This document shows, piece by piece, positions 28,003 to 36,282 of a DNA stretch of 64,000 nucleotides. The notes beneath the pieces were generated by a model, which was not told where the DNA came from, did no database searches, and saw only the letters and a program-made list of their open reading frames with translations. Each line of letters begins with the position of its first letter. Position 1 is the stretch's first letter. The stretch is from Leptolyngbya iicbica LK (lineage in GTDB: Bacteria > Cyanobacteriota > Cyanobacteriia > Phormidesmidales > Phormidesmidaceae), in assembly GCF_004212215.1 (NCBI RefSeq), contig NZ_QVFV01000001.1, forward strand, positions 148,740 through 212,739, in the 5' to 3' direction. Both the position numbers and the translations under genes were made by a program.

Positions 28003-28323
28003 ATGGAAGCTAATATTCGTATTCTTGAGCCCACTGGCATCCTGGATGGCACTCAAGCCGAAATTTTCCGCAAGGAAGTTGATATCGCGCTGGAAGAGGG
28101 TGTGGATGTGCTCTTGATCGACCTCAAAGATATTACTTTTGTCGACAGCTCTGGTTTGGGCATTTTAGTCGTCGTTCTCAAAAAGGTTAGAGCTTGCAAC
28201 AAATTGCTGTACGTCTGTTCCATCAATGAACAGGTCAAAATGCTGTTTGAACTGACCAGCATGGACCGCGTCTTCGAAGTGCTGCCTGATCGTGAAGCCT
28301 TTAAAGCAAAGGTTGCGTCGTAA
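28003..28323 (+). CDS. STAS-domain anti-sigma factor antagonist
   Basis: A 106-residue single STAS domain, like SpoIIAA/RsbV. The conserved phosphorylation loop reads VDSSGLG, with Ser50 in the position of the SpoIIAA phosphoserine. Such proteins bind an anti-sigma factor or kinase when unphosphorylated and are released on phosphorylation. No serine kinase (RsbW-like), phosphatase or sigma factor is adjacent, so the partner is elsewhere. In cyanobacteria these proteins also act in non-sigma switches. Length equals the family's usual length. Confidence 0.9.
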   Translation: MEANIRILEPTGILDGTQAEIFRKEVDIALEEGVDVLLIDLKDITFVDSSGLGILVVVLKKVRACNKLLYVCSINEQVKMLFELTSMDRVFEVLPDREAFKAKVAS

Positions 28324-28325
28324 CT

Positions 28326-28514
28326 CTAAAAATCGAGTTCTGTAACGCCATGGCGTCTCAAAATCGCTTGCAGACGGCGGCGGGTTAAACAATATTGCCG
28401 CCCAGGATCGTTCTTAAACCGAACATAGCGATTCTGGGCACAGGTTCGCTGGGGAAATGGCTGACCAGTGAACTCCCGATTACATTCGTCTATGAAATCT
28501 GCAAGATAGTCATG
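28326..28514 (-). pseudogene. Intact 62-codon frame without a start codon
   Basis: Reading the minus strand gives 62 codons ending in TAG at 28326, with protein-like composition (Cys, Arg and aromatic rich; for example FIDECNREFTGQPFPQRTC and QYCLTRRRLQAILRRHGV). It is bounded upstream by TGA at 28515-28517, and no ATG, GTG or TTG lies in frame before the main conserved-looking part. Two ATGs in other frames (28513 and 28518) lie just upstream and could be joined by a single-base frameshift. I take it as a decayed or frameshifted small gene, or one with an unusual start. It converges on the STAS gene with two bases between the stops. I do not recognise the family. Confidence 0.4.
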
Positions 28515-28573
28515 TCATGAGGCAGAATAAATAGGAAATTTGCTGACTGAATCGCCAGAGGATAGACACTGAC

Positions 28574-29497
28574 ATGCCACGTCGCCGACAGGAAACTTTG
28601 TGGATTCATCGCTGGGCCCGTTGGATTATTGGCGCGATCGCTTTGATGGGGGCCTGCGGCACTGCTTATCTCACAGTTGTCAAGGTGATGGGCGGTGATG
28701 CAGCTTGTCCTACTGGGGGGTGCGATCGTGTCCTTTCTAGTCCCTACGCAGAAGTCTTTGGGCTGCCCTTGACGCTGTTTGGTTTTTTGGGCTATCTCAG
28801 CATGGCAGGCATGGCCCTGGCTCCATTAGTCATTAATCCTGACCGGCAAAAAGAGCTCCGCACCCAACTCGAATCTTTGACCTGGCCGCTGCTGTTCATT
28901 GGCGCAACAGCGATGCTGGTTTTCAGCGGCTATTTGATGTACTTACTGGCCTTTGAGATTCAGGCTGCCTGCCTCTACTGCATTACCTCAGCGATCTTTG
29001 CAGCATCAATGTTTGCGCTTACCATCTTGGGGCGTCGTCGGGATGACGTCGGCCAACTCGCCTTTATGGGTGTCATTGTGGTTGTGGTCACCCTCGTAGG
29101 CACGCTGGCCGTTTATGCTCCGATTAATAATCCGCAATCAGCCCAAGCCGACCTTCCTGGGGAGGTTGGCCCAGCCGTCACAACTGTTTCTGGCCCCTCG
29201 GAAATTCAACTCGCTCAGCATCTATCGGCAACCGATGCCAAGATGTATGGCGCTTACTGGTGTCCTCACTGCCATGACCAAAAGCAGCTGTTTGGTGCAG
29301 AAGCAGCTAAAGAAATTCCTTACGTCGAATGCGCTGAAGGCGGTCGAAATGCTCAAGTCAGTGTCTGTCGCTCAGTAGAAGGCTTAACAGGATTCCCGTC
29401 ATGGGAAGTCAATGGCGAGTTCCTAGTGGGTGCGCAAACCCTAGAAACCTTGGCTGACGCCTCGAACTATTCCGGTCCCAGAGATTTCCAAAATTAA
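28574..29497 (+). CDS. VKOR-thioredoxin fusion, disulfide-forming oxidoreductase
   Basis: A 307-residue membrane protein of the bacterial vitamin K epoxide reductase family, fused to a thioredoxin-like domain. Four to five helices hold the loop cysteines Cys45 and Cys50 and the active-site CLYC (Cys133-Cys136). After a helix at about 165-182 comes a lumenal or periplasmic thioredoxin domain with CPHC (Cys230-Cys233) and two further cysteines (252, 265). In cyanobacteria this fusion oxidises exported or thylakoid-lumen proteins and passes electrons to quinone. All redox cysteines are present, so it should be active. It starts from an ATG 11 bases after a short A/G-rich stretch. Confidence 0.95.
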   Translation: MPRRRQETLWIHRWARWIIGAIALMGACGTAYLTVVKVMGGDAACPTGGCDRVLSSPYAEVFGLPLTLFGFLGYLSMAGMALAPLVINPDRQKELRTQLESLTWPLLFIGATAMLVFSGYLMYLLAFEIQAACLYCITSAIFAASMFALTILGRRRDDVGQLAFMGVIVVVVTLVGTLAVYAPINNPQSAQADLPGEVGPAVTTVSGPSEIQLAQHLSATDAKMYGAYWCPHCHDQKQLFGAEAAKEIPYVECAEGGRNAQVSVCRSVEGLTGFPSWEVNGEFLVGAQTLETLADASNYSGPRDFQN

Positions 29498-29813
29498 GTC
29501 GGCATCGAGTAAGAGATCACTGTTGAAGTAGACTACGCAAGTTGCGATTTATCGCGGTAAGCCTACTTTGGCAGCTTAGTTCTATGCCTCTATGATGACT
29601 TTAGCCTTGAAGGTGGATGACTCCCCCTGCGATTTGCAGGCTAAAGATTGAAGATACGGCTGGGCAGATTCAGGCTGAGTAACTCGTGTGTCAAAATTGG
29701 TCTGTGTTTTCAGAGCCGCTTATTAGGCTTGTCGACAGTCGATATTGGCGTATCTCGACCATAGAACTTTGCACATATTGCTACATTGAGAGTCCTCATT
29801 TTCGGTAACAGGT
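29498..29813. other. Noncoding gap between VKOR and pirin genes
   Basis: About 316 bases, somewhat AT-rich. An imperfect inverted repeat (AGTAG near 29528 with CTACT near 29563) is the only structure I see. No gene, tRNA or known regulatory element is apparent. Confidence 0.4.
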
Positions 29814-30560
29814 ATGGTAGCTAGTTTTTCCTCAGGAGCAACGGTCAGACTGCGCCGAAGTTGCGATCGCGGGTTTGAAGATTTTGGCTGGACCGATAAC
29901 TGGATGACATTTTCATTCGGTGGTTATCACAATCCTGACTGGATGAATTTCGGTCCGTTAAGGGTCATGGTGGAGAACCATATTCAACCCCATTCAGGCT
30001 TTGCACCGCATTCTCATCGCGATGTTGAAGTGTTGACGTATGTGGTTGACGGCACATTGACCCACCAAGATAGCTTTGGGCACCAAGCCGAAATTCATGC
30101 TGGCGAAATGCAACTCATCAGTGCGGGTAGTCAGGGAATGATCCATTCTGAGTACAACCACCACGAACAGGTTGAACACAACTACCAAATGTGGCTGATT
30201 CCTGATCGGGCCCCGACTCGTTTTGGCTACCATCAGCTTCGATTTGCCGAGCACGAGCGACAGGGATGCCTAAAGCTTTATGTTTCGCCAGATGGCCGCG
30301 ATGGGTCGATGCCAATCAATACGGATGCCTTAATCTACAATGGGCGATTTGAGGCGAGCGATCGCATTAACTATGCCTTAAAACCAGATCGGGGCGTATG
30401 GCTCCAAGTTGTAAAGGGTGCCTTACAGGTGGCAGGGCATGAATTATTAGCAGGAGATGGTATCGGCATTGTCGACACCGCTCACATTGAAGCAAATTTC
30501 ACTGACCTTAGCGAAATTTTGCTATTTGATTTAAAGATGAATGCACCGCGTATTTGGTAA
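29814..30560 (+). CDS. Pirin family protein
   Basis: A 248-residue bicupin of the pirin family. The N-terminal cupin carries the expected metal ligands in HSGFAPHSHRDVEV and GTLTHQDSFGH. The second half is the less conserved C-terminal cupin. Bacterial pirins have been linked to quercetinase activity or to regulation of metabolism; function here cannot be decided. No signal peptide is present, so it is cytoplasmic. The stop codon is one base from the stop of the convergent CPXCG gene. Confidence 0.92.
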   Translation: MVASFSSGATVRLRRSCDRGFEDFGWTDNWMTFSFGGYHNPDWMNFGPLRVMVENHIQPHSGFAPHSHRDVEVLTYVVDGTLTHQDSFGHQAEIHAGEMQLISAGSQGMIHSEYNHHEQVEHNYQMWLIPDRAPTRFGYHQLRFAEHERQGCLKLYVSPDGRDGSMPINTDALIYNGRFEASDRINYALKPDRGVWLQVVKGALQVAGHELLAGDGIGIVDTAHIEANFTDLSEILLFDLKMNAPRIW

Positions 30561-30561
30561 T

Positions 30562-30750
30562 TCACTCAACATAGTCAGCCACAATATCAACCTCTAAAGT
30601 ATGGTCGTCAATGGCAATGTATAGCTGATTAGGGCGACAGCAGATTTGACAATCTTCCACATAACTCTGTTGCAGACCCGCTGATATGTCGATAAAGGTT
30701 GTATTCAGTTCACCGCAAAAAGCGCAACGATATTCGCTAGTGTTCTGCAT
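30562..30750 (-). CDS. CPXCG-motif cysteine-rich small protein
   Basis: A 62-residue zinc-ribbon-like protein from the ATG at 30750. It has two CxxC knuckles, Cys9/Cys12 (CAFCG) and Cys34/Cys37 (CQIC), followed by a C-terminal acidic beta-strand region. This matches the small CPXCG family found widely in bacteria, whose function is unknown to me. The frame is open 26 codons upstream, but that part is unlike the family. It converges on the pirin gene with one base between stop codons, so their 3' ends must overlap in transcripts. Confidence 0.78.
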   Translation of the reverse strand: MQNTSEYRCAFCGELNTTFIDISAGLQQSYVEDCQICCRPNQLYIAIDDHTLEVDIVADYVE

Positions 30751-30879
30751 TTCAATCTGTTCGCCACACCCTATTTGCAATCGATTAGCCTGTCTCCCCC
30801 AAAAGAGACAAATTAAATAGTTGAACACTAATTCATTAGACTTAGTGACTAAGAAGTATTCACGAACTAATTTACTAAA

Positions 30880-30951
30880 TGGCTCAGGCGTGATTTGAAC
30901 ACGCGACCAAGGGCTTATGAGTCCCCTGCTCTACCACTGAGCTACTGAGCC
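30880..30951 (-). tRNA. tRNA-Met(CAT), probably elongator
   Basis: A 72-nt tRNA on the minus strand. Acceptor arms GGCTCAG and CTGAGCC pair fully. The anticodon loop CTCATAA has CAT at 30917-30919 (complement). The D-arm AGCTCAGTGGTAGAGC and T-loop GTTCAAATC are standard. The first pair is G-C, as expected for an elongator rather than a formyl-methionine initiator. A tRNA-Ile carrying lysidine cannot be fully ruled out from sequence. Confidence 0.9.
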
Positions 30952-31103
30952 AGAGTGCTTTTTGCAACTTTTTTAATTTAACACAAAGCGGTTTCCCTGC
31001 CGAACAGAAATTAGATTTGATCTGCTGTCCTGAAAACATCTATCCGCGACGCAGGTGATGTTAGCCAGCCGCGTCATCAATCCACAGCATGAGCCCAAAG
31101 AAA

Positions 31104-31131
31104 AAAGGGGGCAGCTTACGCTACCCCCTTT
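31104..31131 (-). terminator. Rho-independent terminator of the LysM/M23 gene
   Basis: AAAGGGGG (31104-31111) pairs with CCCCCTTT (31124-31131), with AGC/GCT extending inside the loop. On the minus strand the hairpin is followed directly by a T-run. It begins 17 bases after the stop codon of the peptidase gene. Confidence 0.85.
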
Positions 31132-31147
31132 AATTCAACGAAACCAT

Positions 31148-33142
31148 TTATCGGCTACGAGGCAACATCGCAATGGGATTCACCGTTCCCTGGTTGGGAA
31201 TATGAATCTCAAAGTGCAAATGAGGACCAGTACTAAATCCAGTGCTACCCATCTCAGCAATTTGTTGACCTTGACGAACTTGCTGGCCAGCCCGAACAAT
31301 CAGGCGACTGTTGTGAGCATAGCGAGTCATACTCCCATCAGCATGGCGAATGTCCACAAGATTGCCATAACCACCCGAATTCCAGCCGGAACTCACAACA
31401 ACGCCAGGAGCTGCCGCATAAATTGGCGTCCCCACAGGACCAGCAATATCGACACCACGATGCATACGCCCCCAGCGCCAGCCATAGCCAGACGTCAGAA
31501 CGCCCTGAGCTGGCCACATGTAACCATCAAACCGGTTAGGAGCCTCAGGCAAGTAAGCATCTTGCCCGGGCAACATCGGCATCTCGGGGGTGACAACGCG
31601 ACCAGTCGCATTCTCCACAATGGGAGAATACACTTCAGAGCCCAACGGCGCTGCCGCTAGCAGATTATCAGCCTCAAGCTCCGCCTCAACATCTAAAGCT
31701 TCTGGCTCGGAGTTGTTGACAAACTGAGGATTCAGGGCAACTTCGTTGGCTCCCCGGGCAACCTCAGGTGCAGCAGCCAGCCTCTCTACATCACGAGCAT
31801 CGCTCGCCGCCGAGAGGTCAGATGACTGCTTTAATGCCTCAGCCTGATCAGAGCGTAACTCTGTGGAAGCTGTCGCCTGAGACAACAAAGTAGCCACAAA
31901 CGGATCGGCTTCAGCTTCGACTGTCGGAGAACTGCTGGCAGCCGAGTTACGACCAAGTTCAACCTTCGTCAAGTCAACAGCAGCAGCACTGGTCGGCACA
32001 ACGGCAACATCAGGCAAAGCAGCCACTATCTGCTCAGAAGAATCTGCTTGATGAGGACGCAGCCCGTCAACATCCGCAACGCTAGCAAGTGTTGCCTCAG
32101 TAGCCGGAATTACAAGCTCATCCCCTGGCATCAAACGCCGGGAATCAGCAACTTGGTTCAGGGCTTGCAAATCATCAGGATCAAGTCCGTAACTGCGAGC
32201 AATCGACCAGATAGTTTCTCCAGAACCGACCCGATGAGTAAACTCATTACCGCGATCGCGGAATATCTCGGTTCTCGGGCTAACCGTAGCCTTCTGGGAA
32301 CCTTCCGGTTGCTCAGCAGGAACTCCTAACTGGTCGGCAAATTCTTGTACCGACTCAACCTGAGGTTGCGCTGTCGGGAGTGAAGCAAGGGGCTTACTAC
32401 TTCTCAGCAAATCTGTCTTTGACAAGCCGCTATTTTGACCCAGGGGCTCTGCATTGATAGAAGCCTCATCCAGGCCTGATGCTTCGCTTACTCCCAGCTC
32501 AGCAGCTGCGTCTAATGAACTTTCTGCCGAAGTGGCCTCAGGCAGCTCATCAACGATAGTGGCCTGCATCATCCCCGGCATCGATGCTTCTGGCAGCGCT
32601 GCCACAGTCAAGTCTGGAGTGGCTGGCGACTGCGCTGGCGTGACGGAGAGATTGAGCGACGAAACCGAGTAGGCTGGTAATTCTTGAGTATCAGTTTCAT
32701 CAACAGTTGGGACTTTCAGTACCTGACCCACCTGGATTACCTGATCCTCAGCCATGCCGTTGGCGGCGCGAATGGCTTCGACGGTTAGGCCATGCTGCTC
32801 AGCAATCCCCCAAATAGTTTCACCGTCGGTAACCGTGTGAAAAATGGCGGGGGCAGCTTCGGGGCGGGCAGAGCCAAAGGATGGCAACGTATTGGAGCCA
32901 CCAGCAACAGAAGGCAAAGCTGCCAGCTGCATCGAATCAGCAGCTTCGGCACTGGAGACTAACGAGCCAACTGCACCTAGTGATAATGCGAGGCTAAGAG
33001 CCGTAAAGGATGTACGCACTCTCTTACTAGCTCCAAAGACTCCTAGTTCGCCTTGTAAGGGCAACAGGGCACTTGCTTGACTCTGCGTGTCAGGCGCAAA
33101 TTCCTGAGAAAAAACGGGACTCAAAGGAATAATCCTCCTCAT
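31148..33142 (-). CDS. LysM and M23 peptidoglycan endopeptidase
   Basis: An exported protein of 664 residues that should cut peptidoglycan cross-bridges. An N-terminal hydrophobic helix (about 45-65) ends in SSAEA and acts as a signal or anchor. The first LysM domain lies at about 102-147 and the second at about 300-345, both with GETIW-type starts. A long Ala/Ser/Glu-rich linker (about 350-530) leads to a C-terminal M23 (LytM) domain with the zinc ligands HRGVDIAG and HLHFEIH and the strand MTRYAHNS, so it should be catalytically active. It is followed by a strong terminator. The 5' leader is long (see the structured-leader note). Confidence 0.93.
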   Translation of the reverse strand: MRRIIPLSPVFSQEFAPDTQSQASALLPLQGELGVFGASKRVRTSFTALSLALSLGAVGSLVSSAEAADSMQLAALPSVAGGSNTLPSFGSARPEAAPAIFHTVTDGETIWGIAEQHGLTVEAIRAANGMAEDQVIQVGQVLKVPTVDETDTQELPAYSVSSLNLSVTPAQSPATPDLTVAALPEASMPGMMQATIVDELPEATSAESSLDAAAELGVSEASGLDEASINAEPLGQNSGLSKTDLLRSSKPLASLPTAQPQVESVQEFADQLGVPAEQPEGSQKATVSPRTEIFRDRGNEFTHRVGSGETIWSIARSYGLDPDDLQALNQVADSRRLMPGDELVIPATEATLASVADVDGLRPHQADSSEQIVAALPDVAVVPTSAAAVDLTKVELGRNSAASSSPTVEAEADPFVATLLSQATASTELRSDQAEALKQSSDLSAASDARDVERLAAAPEVARGANEVALNPQFVNNSEPEALDVEAELEADNLLAAAPLGSEVYSPIVENATGRVVTPEMPMLPGQDAYLPEAPNRFDGYMWPAQGVLTSGYGWRWGRMHRGVDIAGPVGTPIYAAAPGVVVSSGWNSGGYGNLVDIRHADGSMTRYAHNSRLIVRAGQQVRQGQQIAEMGSTGFSTGPHLHFEIHIPNQGTVNPIAMLPRSR

Positions 33143-33837
33143 AACCAGAGCTCGACAGTTTCAAAGGTCATCCCGAAGGCGACTCTAACTTGAATCATCT
33201 GAGGTTCAAAGACCCAGAAACTAAGGCATTCCCACTATCCTCGTGGTTAAGCAATTTAGCTTCGAGAGCTAACAATACACTGCCTATCAGATTTAAGCAA
33301 GTTTACATAATTTTTCCCGGAGATCAAGATTTTTCAATTTCCACATCGAAAGGGCTCCAAATAGGCTATGGCGATCGCGGATAAATCTTGCCATGACGGT
33401 GTTTCAAGACTGGCCAGTCAGTAAACAGTCGCGTCGCAAAGAAGACCGAAATGTCGCAAATATAGGGCGCTTGACCAATGCCAACCGCTGTCAGGGGAAA
33501 TCCTGAAACCCTTGCCTCAAGGGAGATTTGAGGTTCAGGCTGACATGAGCAAATTGGCGTTCCTCCAAGTTAGCCAGCCAGCTGGCAGAGAGCGCCGCTA
33601 ATTCGGTCTACGCATCTGTTTTAGTGATAGAAAATTCTTATTTCCTAATTTTGTTTTTGTAGCTGGGACAACAAAAGCACTGACTAGATTCATTTTTTTT
33701 TAGCGAAGTCGTCTGCTTTTGATTATTAGTAATTACCAGGCTGATGCGGAAATTAAATATCACCCAGCAGCGATGATAACCGCTGGGAAACCACCGAAAC
33801 GAACGCTCGGAGCTAACTTTGGATGAGACCTGCCAGG
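33143..33837. other. Long noncoding leader region upstream of the LysM/M23 gene
   Basis: About 695 bases with no gene I can support. Next to the peptidase start, minus-strand hairpins can form, including TTAGCT/AGCTAA (33256-33261 with 33267-33272) and CCAC/GTGG (about 33232-33246). Further up, 33502-33539 forms a strong stem. The AT-rich stretch 33640-33720 may hold promoters. Peptidoglycan-hydrolase genes of cyanobacteria often have a c-di-AMP riboswitch here, but I could not find its conserved core. Confidence 0.45.
33502..33539. other. Stable hairpin in intergenic DNA
   Basis: CCTGAA (33502-33507) pairs with TTCAGG (33534-33539) and CCTCAA (33515-33520) with TTGAGG (33528-33533), contiguous on the 3' side, giving a 12-bp stem with one 7-nt bulge. 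TCAGG at 33491 could compete for CCTGA. No T-run follows on either strand, so it is not a plain terminator. Confidence 0.5.
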
Positions 33838-34293
33838 TTAAACCTGCATCTGACGAAGGGCTTCAAATAGACCAATGGCGGCACTGGCCGATAAATTTAG
33901 GCTGCGCACCCCCGGTTCAGCCATGGGAATCCGAGCAGTAGTGTCGCAGGCAGCCAGAATATCCGTTGATAACCCAGCGGTTTCTTTGCCAAAGAGCAGC
34001 CAGTCATCGGGCGCGTACTCAATATCGGTGTAGCATTCAACCCCAGACTTACTAAACCCAATGAGACGTCCCGGTTGTTCGCGAGCGGCAGCGACAAACG
34101 CAGTCCAAGACGGATGTAGATGCAGATCAACATATGGCCAGTAATCTAGCCCGGCTCGTTTGAGATAGCGATCGCTCAACTCAAAGCCCAACGGCTCAAC
34201 CAAATGAAGTGGAGTGCGGGTGGCGGCGCAGGTGCGAGCAATGTTGCCAGTATTGGGCGGAATTTCAGGATGAACGAGGACGACCCGGGGCAT
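33838..34293 (-). CDS. trmL: tRNA (cytidine/uridine-34 2'-O)-methyltransferase TrmL
   Basis: A SPOUT-class methyltransferase of 151 residues, the usual length for TrmL. It should methylate the wobble ribose of tRNA-Leu using SAM as a homodimer. The SPOUT signatures are visible: NTGNIARTCAA near residues 14-24, LLFGKETAGL near 100, and the C-terminal knot GVRSLNLSASAAI near 127-139. It lies 137 bp downstream of gshA on the same strand and is probably read through from it. Confidence 0.95.
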   Translation of the reverse strand: MPRVVLVHPEIPPNTGNIARTCAATRTPLHLVEPLGFELSDRYLKRAGLDYWPYVDLHLHPSWTAFVAAAREQPGRLIGFSKSGVECYTDIEYAPDDWLLFGKETAGLSTDILAACDTTARIPMAEPGVRSLNLSASAAIGLFEALRQMQV

Positions 34294-34430
34294 AGCTGTC
34301 TCAATTACTCAGCAGAGTTGGAGCGGATTGTAAAGGGCCAGTCGCATTAACGATACATTTTTTTAATGAATCGACCGATGCACTGGTTTTTAGGGCTTGA
34401 TCACGGTTGACACGATCCCGAAAACCTTGC

Positions 34431-35582
34431 CTAAGCCATGCAGGGTAGGCACAGTTCTTCGGCGAGTTGCTGGTCTTGCTCGGCAGCGGCCCGAATGGCG
34501 ATCGCTAAAATCTCGGGTACGGTCTGGCCCTGCTCATGGAGGGCGAGCCAGCGTTGGGCCTCATTTCCCTCCGCCAAAATCGTGCGAATCGGGGTGAGAA
34601 AACAACTGAACCCGTGCTGATGGGCGATCGGCCACAGCGTTTCATACAAATCCTGAATCCAGCGGTGAGCAGTGATGGCCCGACCATCGACCCAGTGATG
34701 CACAGTGGCATCTAGGCTGGCTTTAGCAACTGCGGCTTCATTTGCCATGGCCAGTTTGACTAAATCATCGGCACGGGTGGCGGCGGGTAGTTGACTAATT
34801 TGCAACGGGTCTAAAGAGGGGTCGGCCATCATCTGTAACAGACGCGCCTCAAGCAATGCGGTCACTGCGAGCAAATGCAACGGATTGATCACTAAATCGC
34901 AAATGCGGAGTTCCAGCCGATTCAAGCAGTAGGGACGGCGATCGCCATTGGGACGCACCGAATTCCATAGGTGACGCACATTCTGCATCGTCCCGGCAGC
35001 CAGTTGGGCTTCCATCCAATCAATATGGTGCTGATGGCTGGCAAATAGGGGGACATGGGCTGGCGTTTGGGGAAATAAGTGCCAGCGGGTTGAGTGATAG
35101 CCGGTGGCCCGATTGTCTAAAAACGGTGATGAGGCAGTTAACGCCAGGTAAAGCGGCGCTTCTAGCCGAATCAAGCGGCACGCTTGCATCAACAACTCAG
35201 TATCAGGAATGCCGATATTAATATGAATGCTCGCGGTGACGACATCGGTATGATAAGTCTGCTCAATGTAGGCGTGATAGGGGTTTTGGGGGTCAGAGCG
35301 ATAAAACCGTCGGGTGTCGCCCGACGATAGGGTACTGCCCGGCACGAGGGTATAGTCGCCGAGGGTTTGCAAATAGGTGCGCAACGTTTGTCGGGGGCGC
35401 ACAAGCTCACATAACAGTTGCTCGTAGCGGCTCAGCGGAGCCGTCGTGTATTCCACATTGCGGGAGTCAGGCTCGCGGACAAACCCATTGAGATTGGCCA
35501 CGATGCGATCCGAGAAGCCAATGATCTCTCCGGCTGGCGTTCCCGTATAAATTTCGACTTCAAACCCTTTAGATAGCGACAC
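34431..35582 (-). CDS. gshA: Glutamate-cysteine ligase, cyanobacterial type
   Basis: ATP-dependent first step of glutathione synthesis, joining glutamate and cysteine. About 383 residues from the GTG at 35582, which gives the family's usual start (SLSKGFEVEIYTG). A TTG ten codons upstream is an alternative. Recognisable family sequence includes the NVEYTT segment near the N-terminus, ASIHINIGIPD, and RLELRICDLV. The cyanobacterial and proteobacterial GCS types differ, and this belongs to the shorter cyanobacterial group. trmL follows in the same direction. Confidence 0.93.
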   Translation of the reverse strand: MSLSKGFEVEIYTGTPAGEIIGFSDRIVANLNGFVREPDSRNVEYTTAPLSRYEQLLCELVRPRQTLRTYLQTLGDYTLVPGSTLSSGDTRRFYRSDPQNPYHAYIEQTYHTDVVTASIHINIGIPDTELLMQACRLIRLEAPLYLALTASSPFLDNRATGYHSTRWHLFPQTPAHVPLFASHQHHIDWMEAQLAAGTMQNVRHLWNSVRPNGDRRPYCLNRLELRICDLVINPLHLLAVTALLEARLLQMMADPSLDPLQISQLPAATRADDLVKLAMANEAAVAKASLDATVHHWVDGRAITAHRWIQDLYETLWPIAHQHGFSCFLTPIRTILAEGNEAQRWLALHEQGQTVPEILAIAIRAAAEQDQQLAEELCLPCMA

Positions 35583-36282
35583 GGCTATTTCTCGCTGCGA
35601 CAGTCTATTCAATAGTACCGGGCAAACCTGAGTTGTCTCTAAGGAGGTGGCCGATTACGGCACGGAGTAAGCTCATTGCGAAAGGGGCGGACCTCAGATC
35701 CGACTGGTGCACTCCTAGAACCGCATGTCGCCAACCCACTTAGATGGGAATTTGTGGGAATTTAATTGAGTGTGAACAGCCGTCCCGGCTGTTTCAGAGC
35801 CAGCAAGATGCTTGACCAACAAAACTTGAGTTCGCGAGCAATCCTGATTCCTGAGGCAGCGGCCTCGCCGGACAGCCCTGCTGCTGATATCAGTTCGGGA
35901 TAACAGCCATTACACATCTATATATATGCAGTCAAAATTAATCGATGCGATTTTCCTGAGTCATCACTCGTCCATATCAGCAGTCCAGTCCGGCTATTTT
36001 TGCCGATACTGGATCGTCGCTTTGCCATGGGCCTGAGATTGGGGTGTTGCAGTTTGCAGTTCGTAAAGTTCAGTCTTTACGACAGGATGAGCGAAAAAGT
36101 CTCTATCACCATTTTTTTACTGCGCGTTACTTAGAAACGCTGAAGTAACTGCTGTCGCAATGTTTGACGGTTTGTAACAGCTGCGAAGCGGGGCCGCGAT
36201 CGCTCTATCACTTCCTGATACCGTGAGTGCAGTCTATTGATTGAATAGATTTTATCCTTTTCCACGGTTTATCGAAATAACT
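35583..36282. other. Divergent regulatory region of gshA and acsF
   Basis: About 700 bases between the two divergent genes. It contains the minus-strand partial copy of the interspersed repeat (35755-35830). From about 35930 onward it is AT-rich and must hold the acsF promoter, but no confident -35/-10 pair stands out. GTAAAG/CTTTAC (36066-36081) forms a short hairpin. No gene is supported. Confidence 0.45.
35755..35830 (-). repeat. Interspersed repeat, partial copy
   Basis: The reverse complement of 35755-35830 aligns to the middle of the repeats at 47402 and 53420: CAAGTTTTGTTG, then CAAGCATCTTGCTGG, the ACAGCCG/CGGCTGT hairpin and the ACTCAATTAAATTCCC end. It is the most diverged of the four copies and lacks both outer parts. 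Confidence 0.75.
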
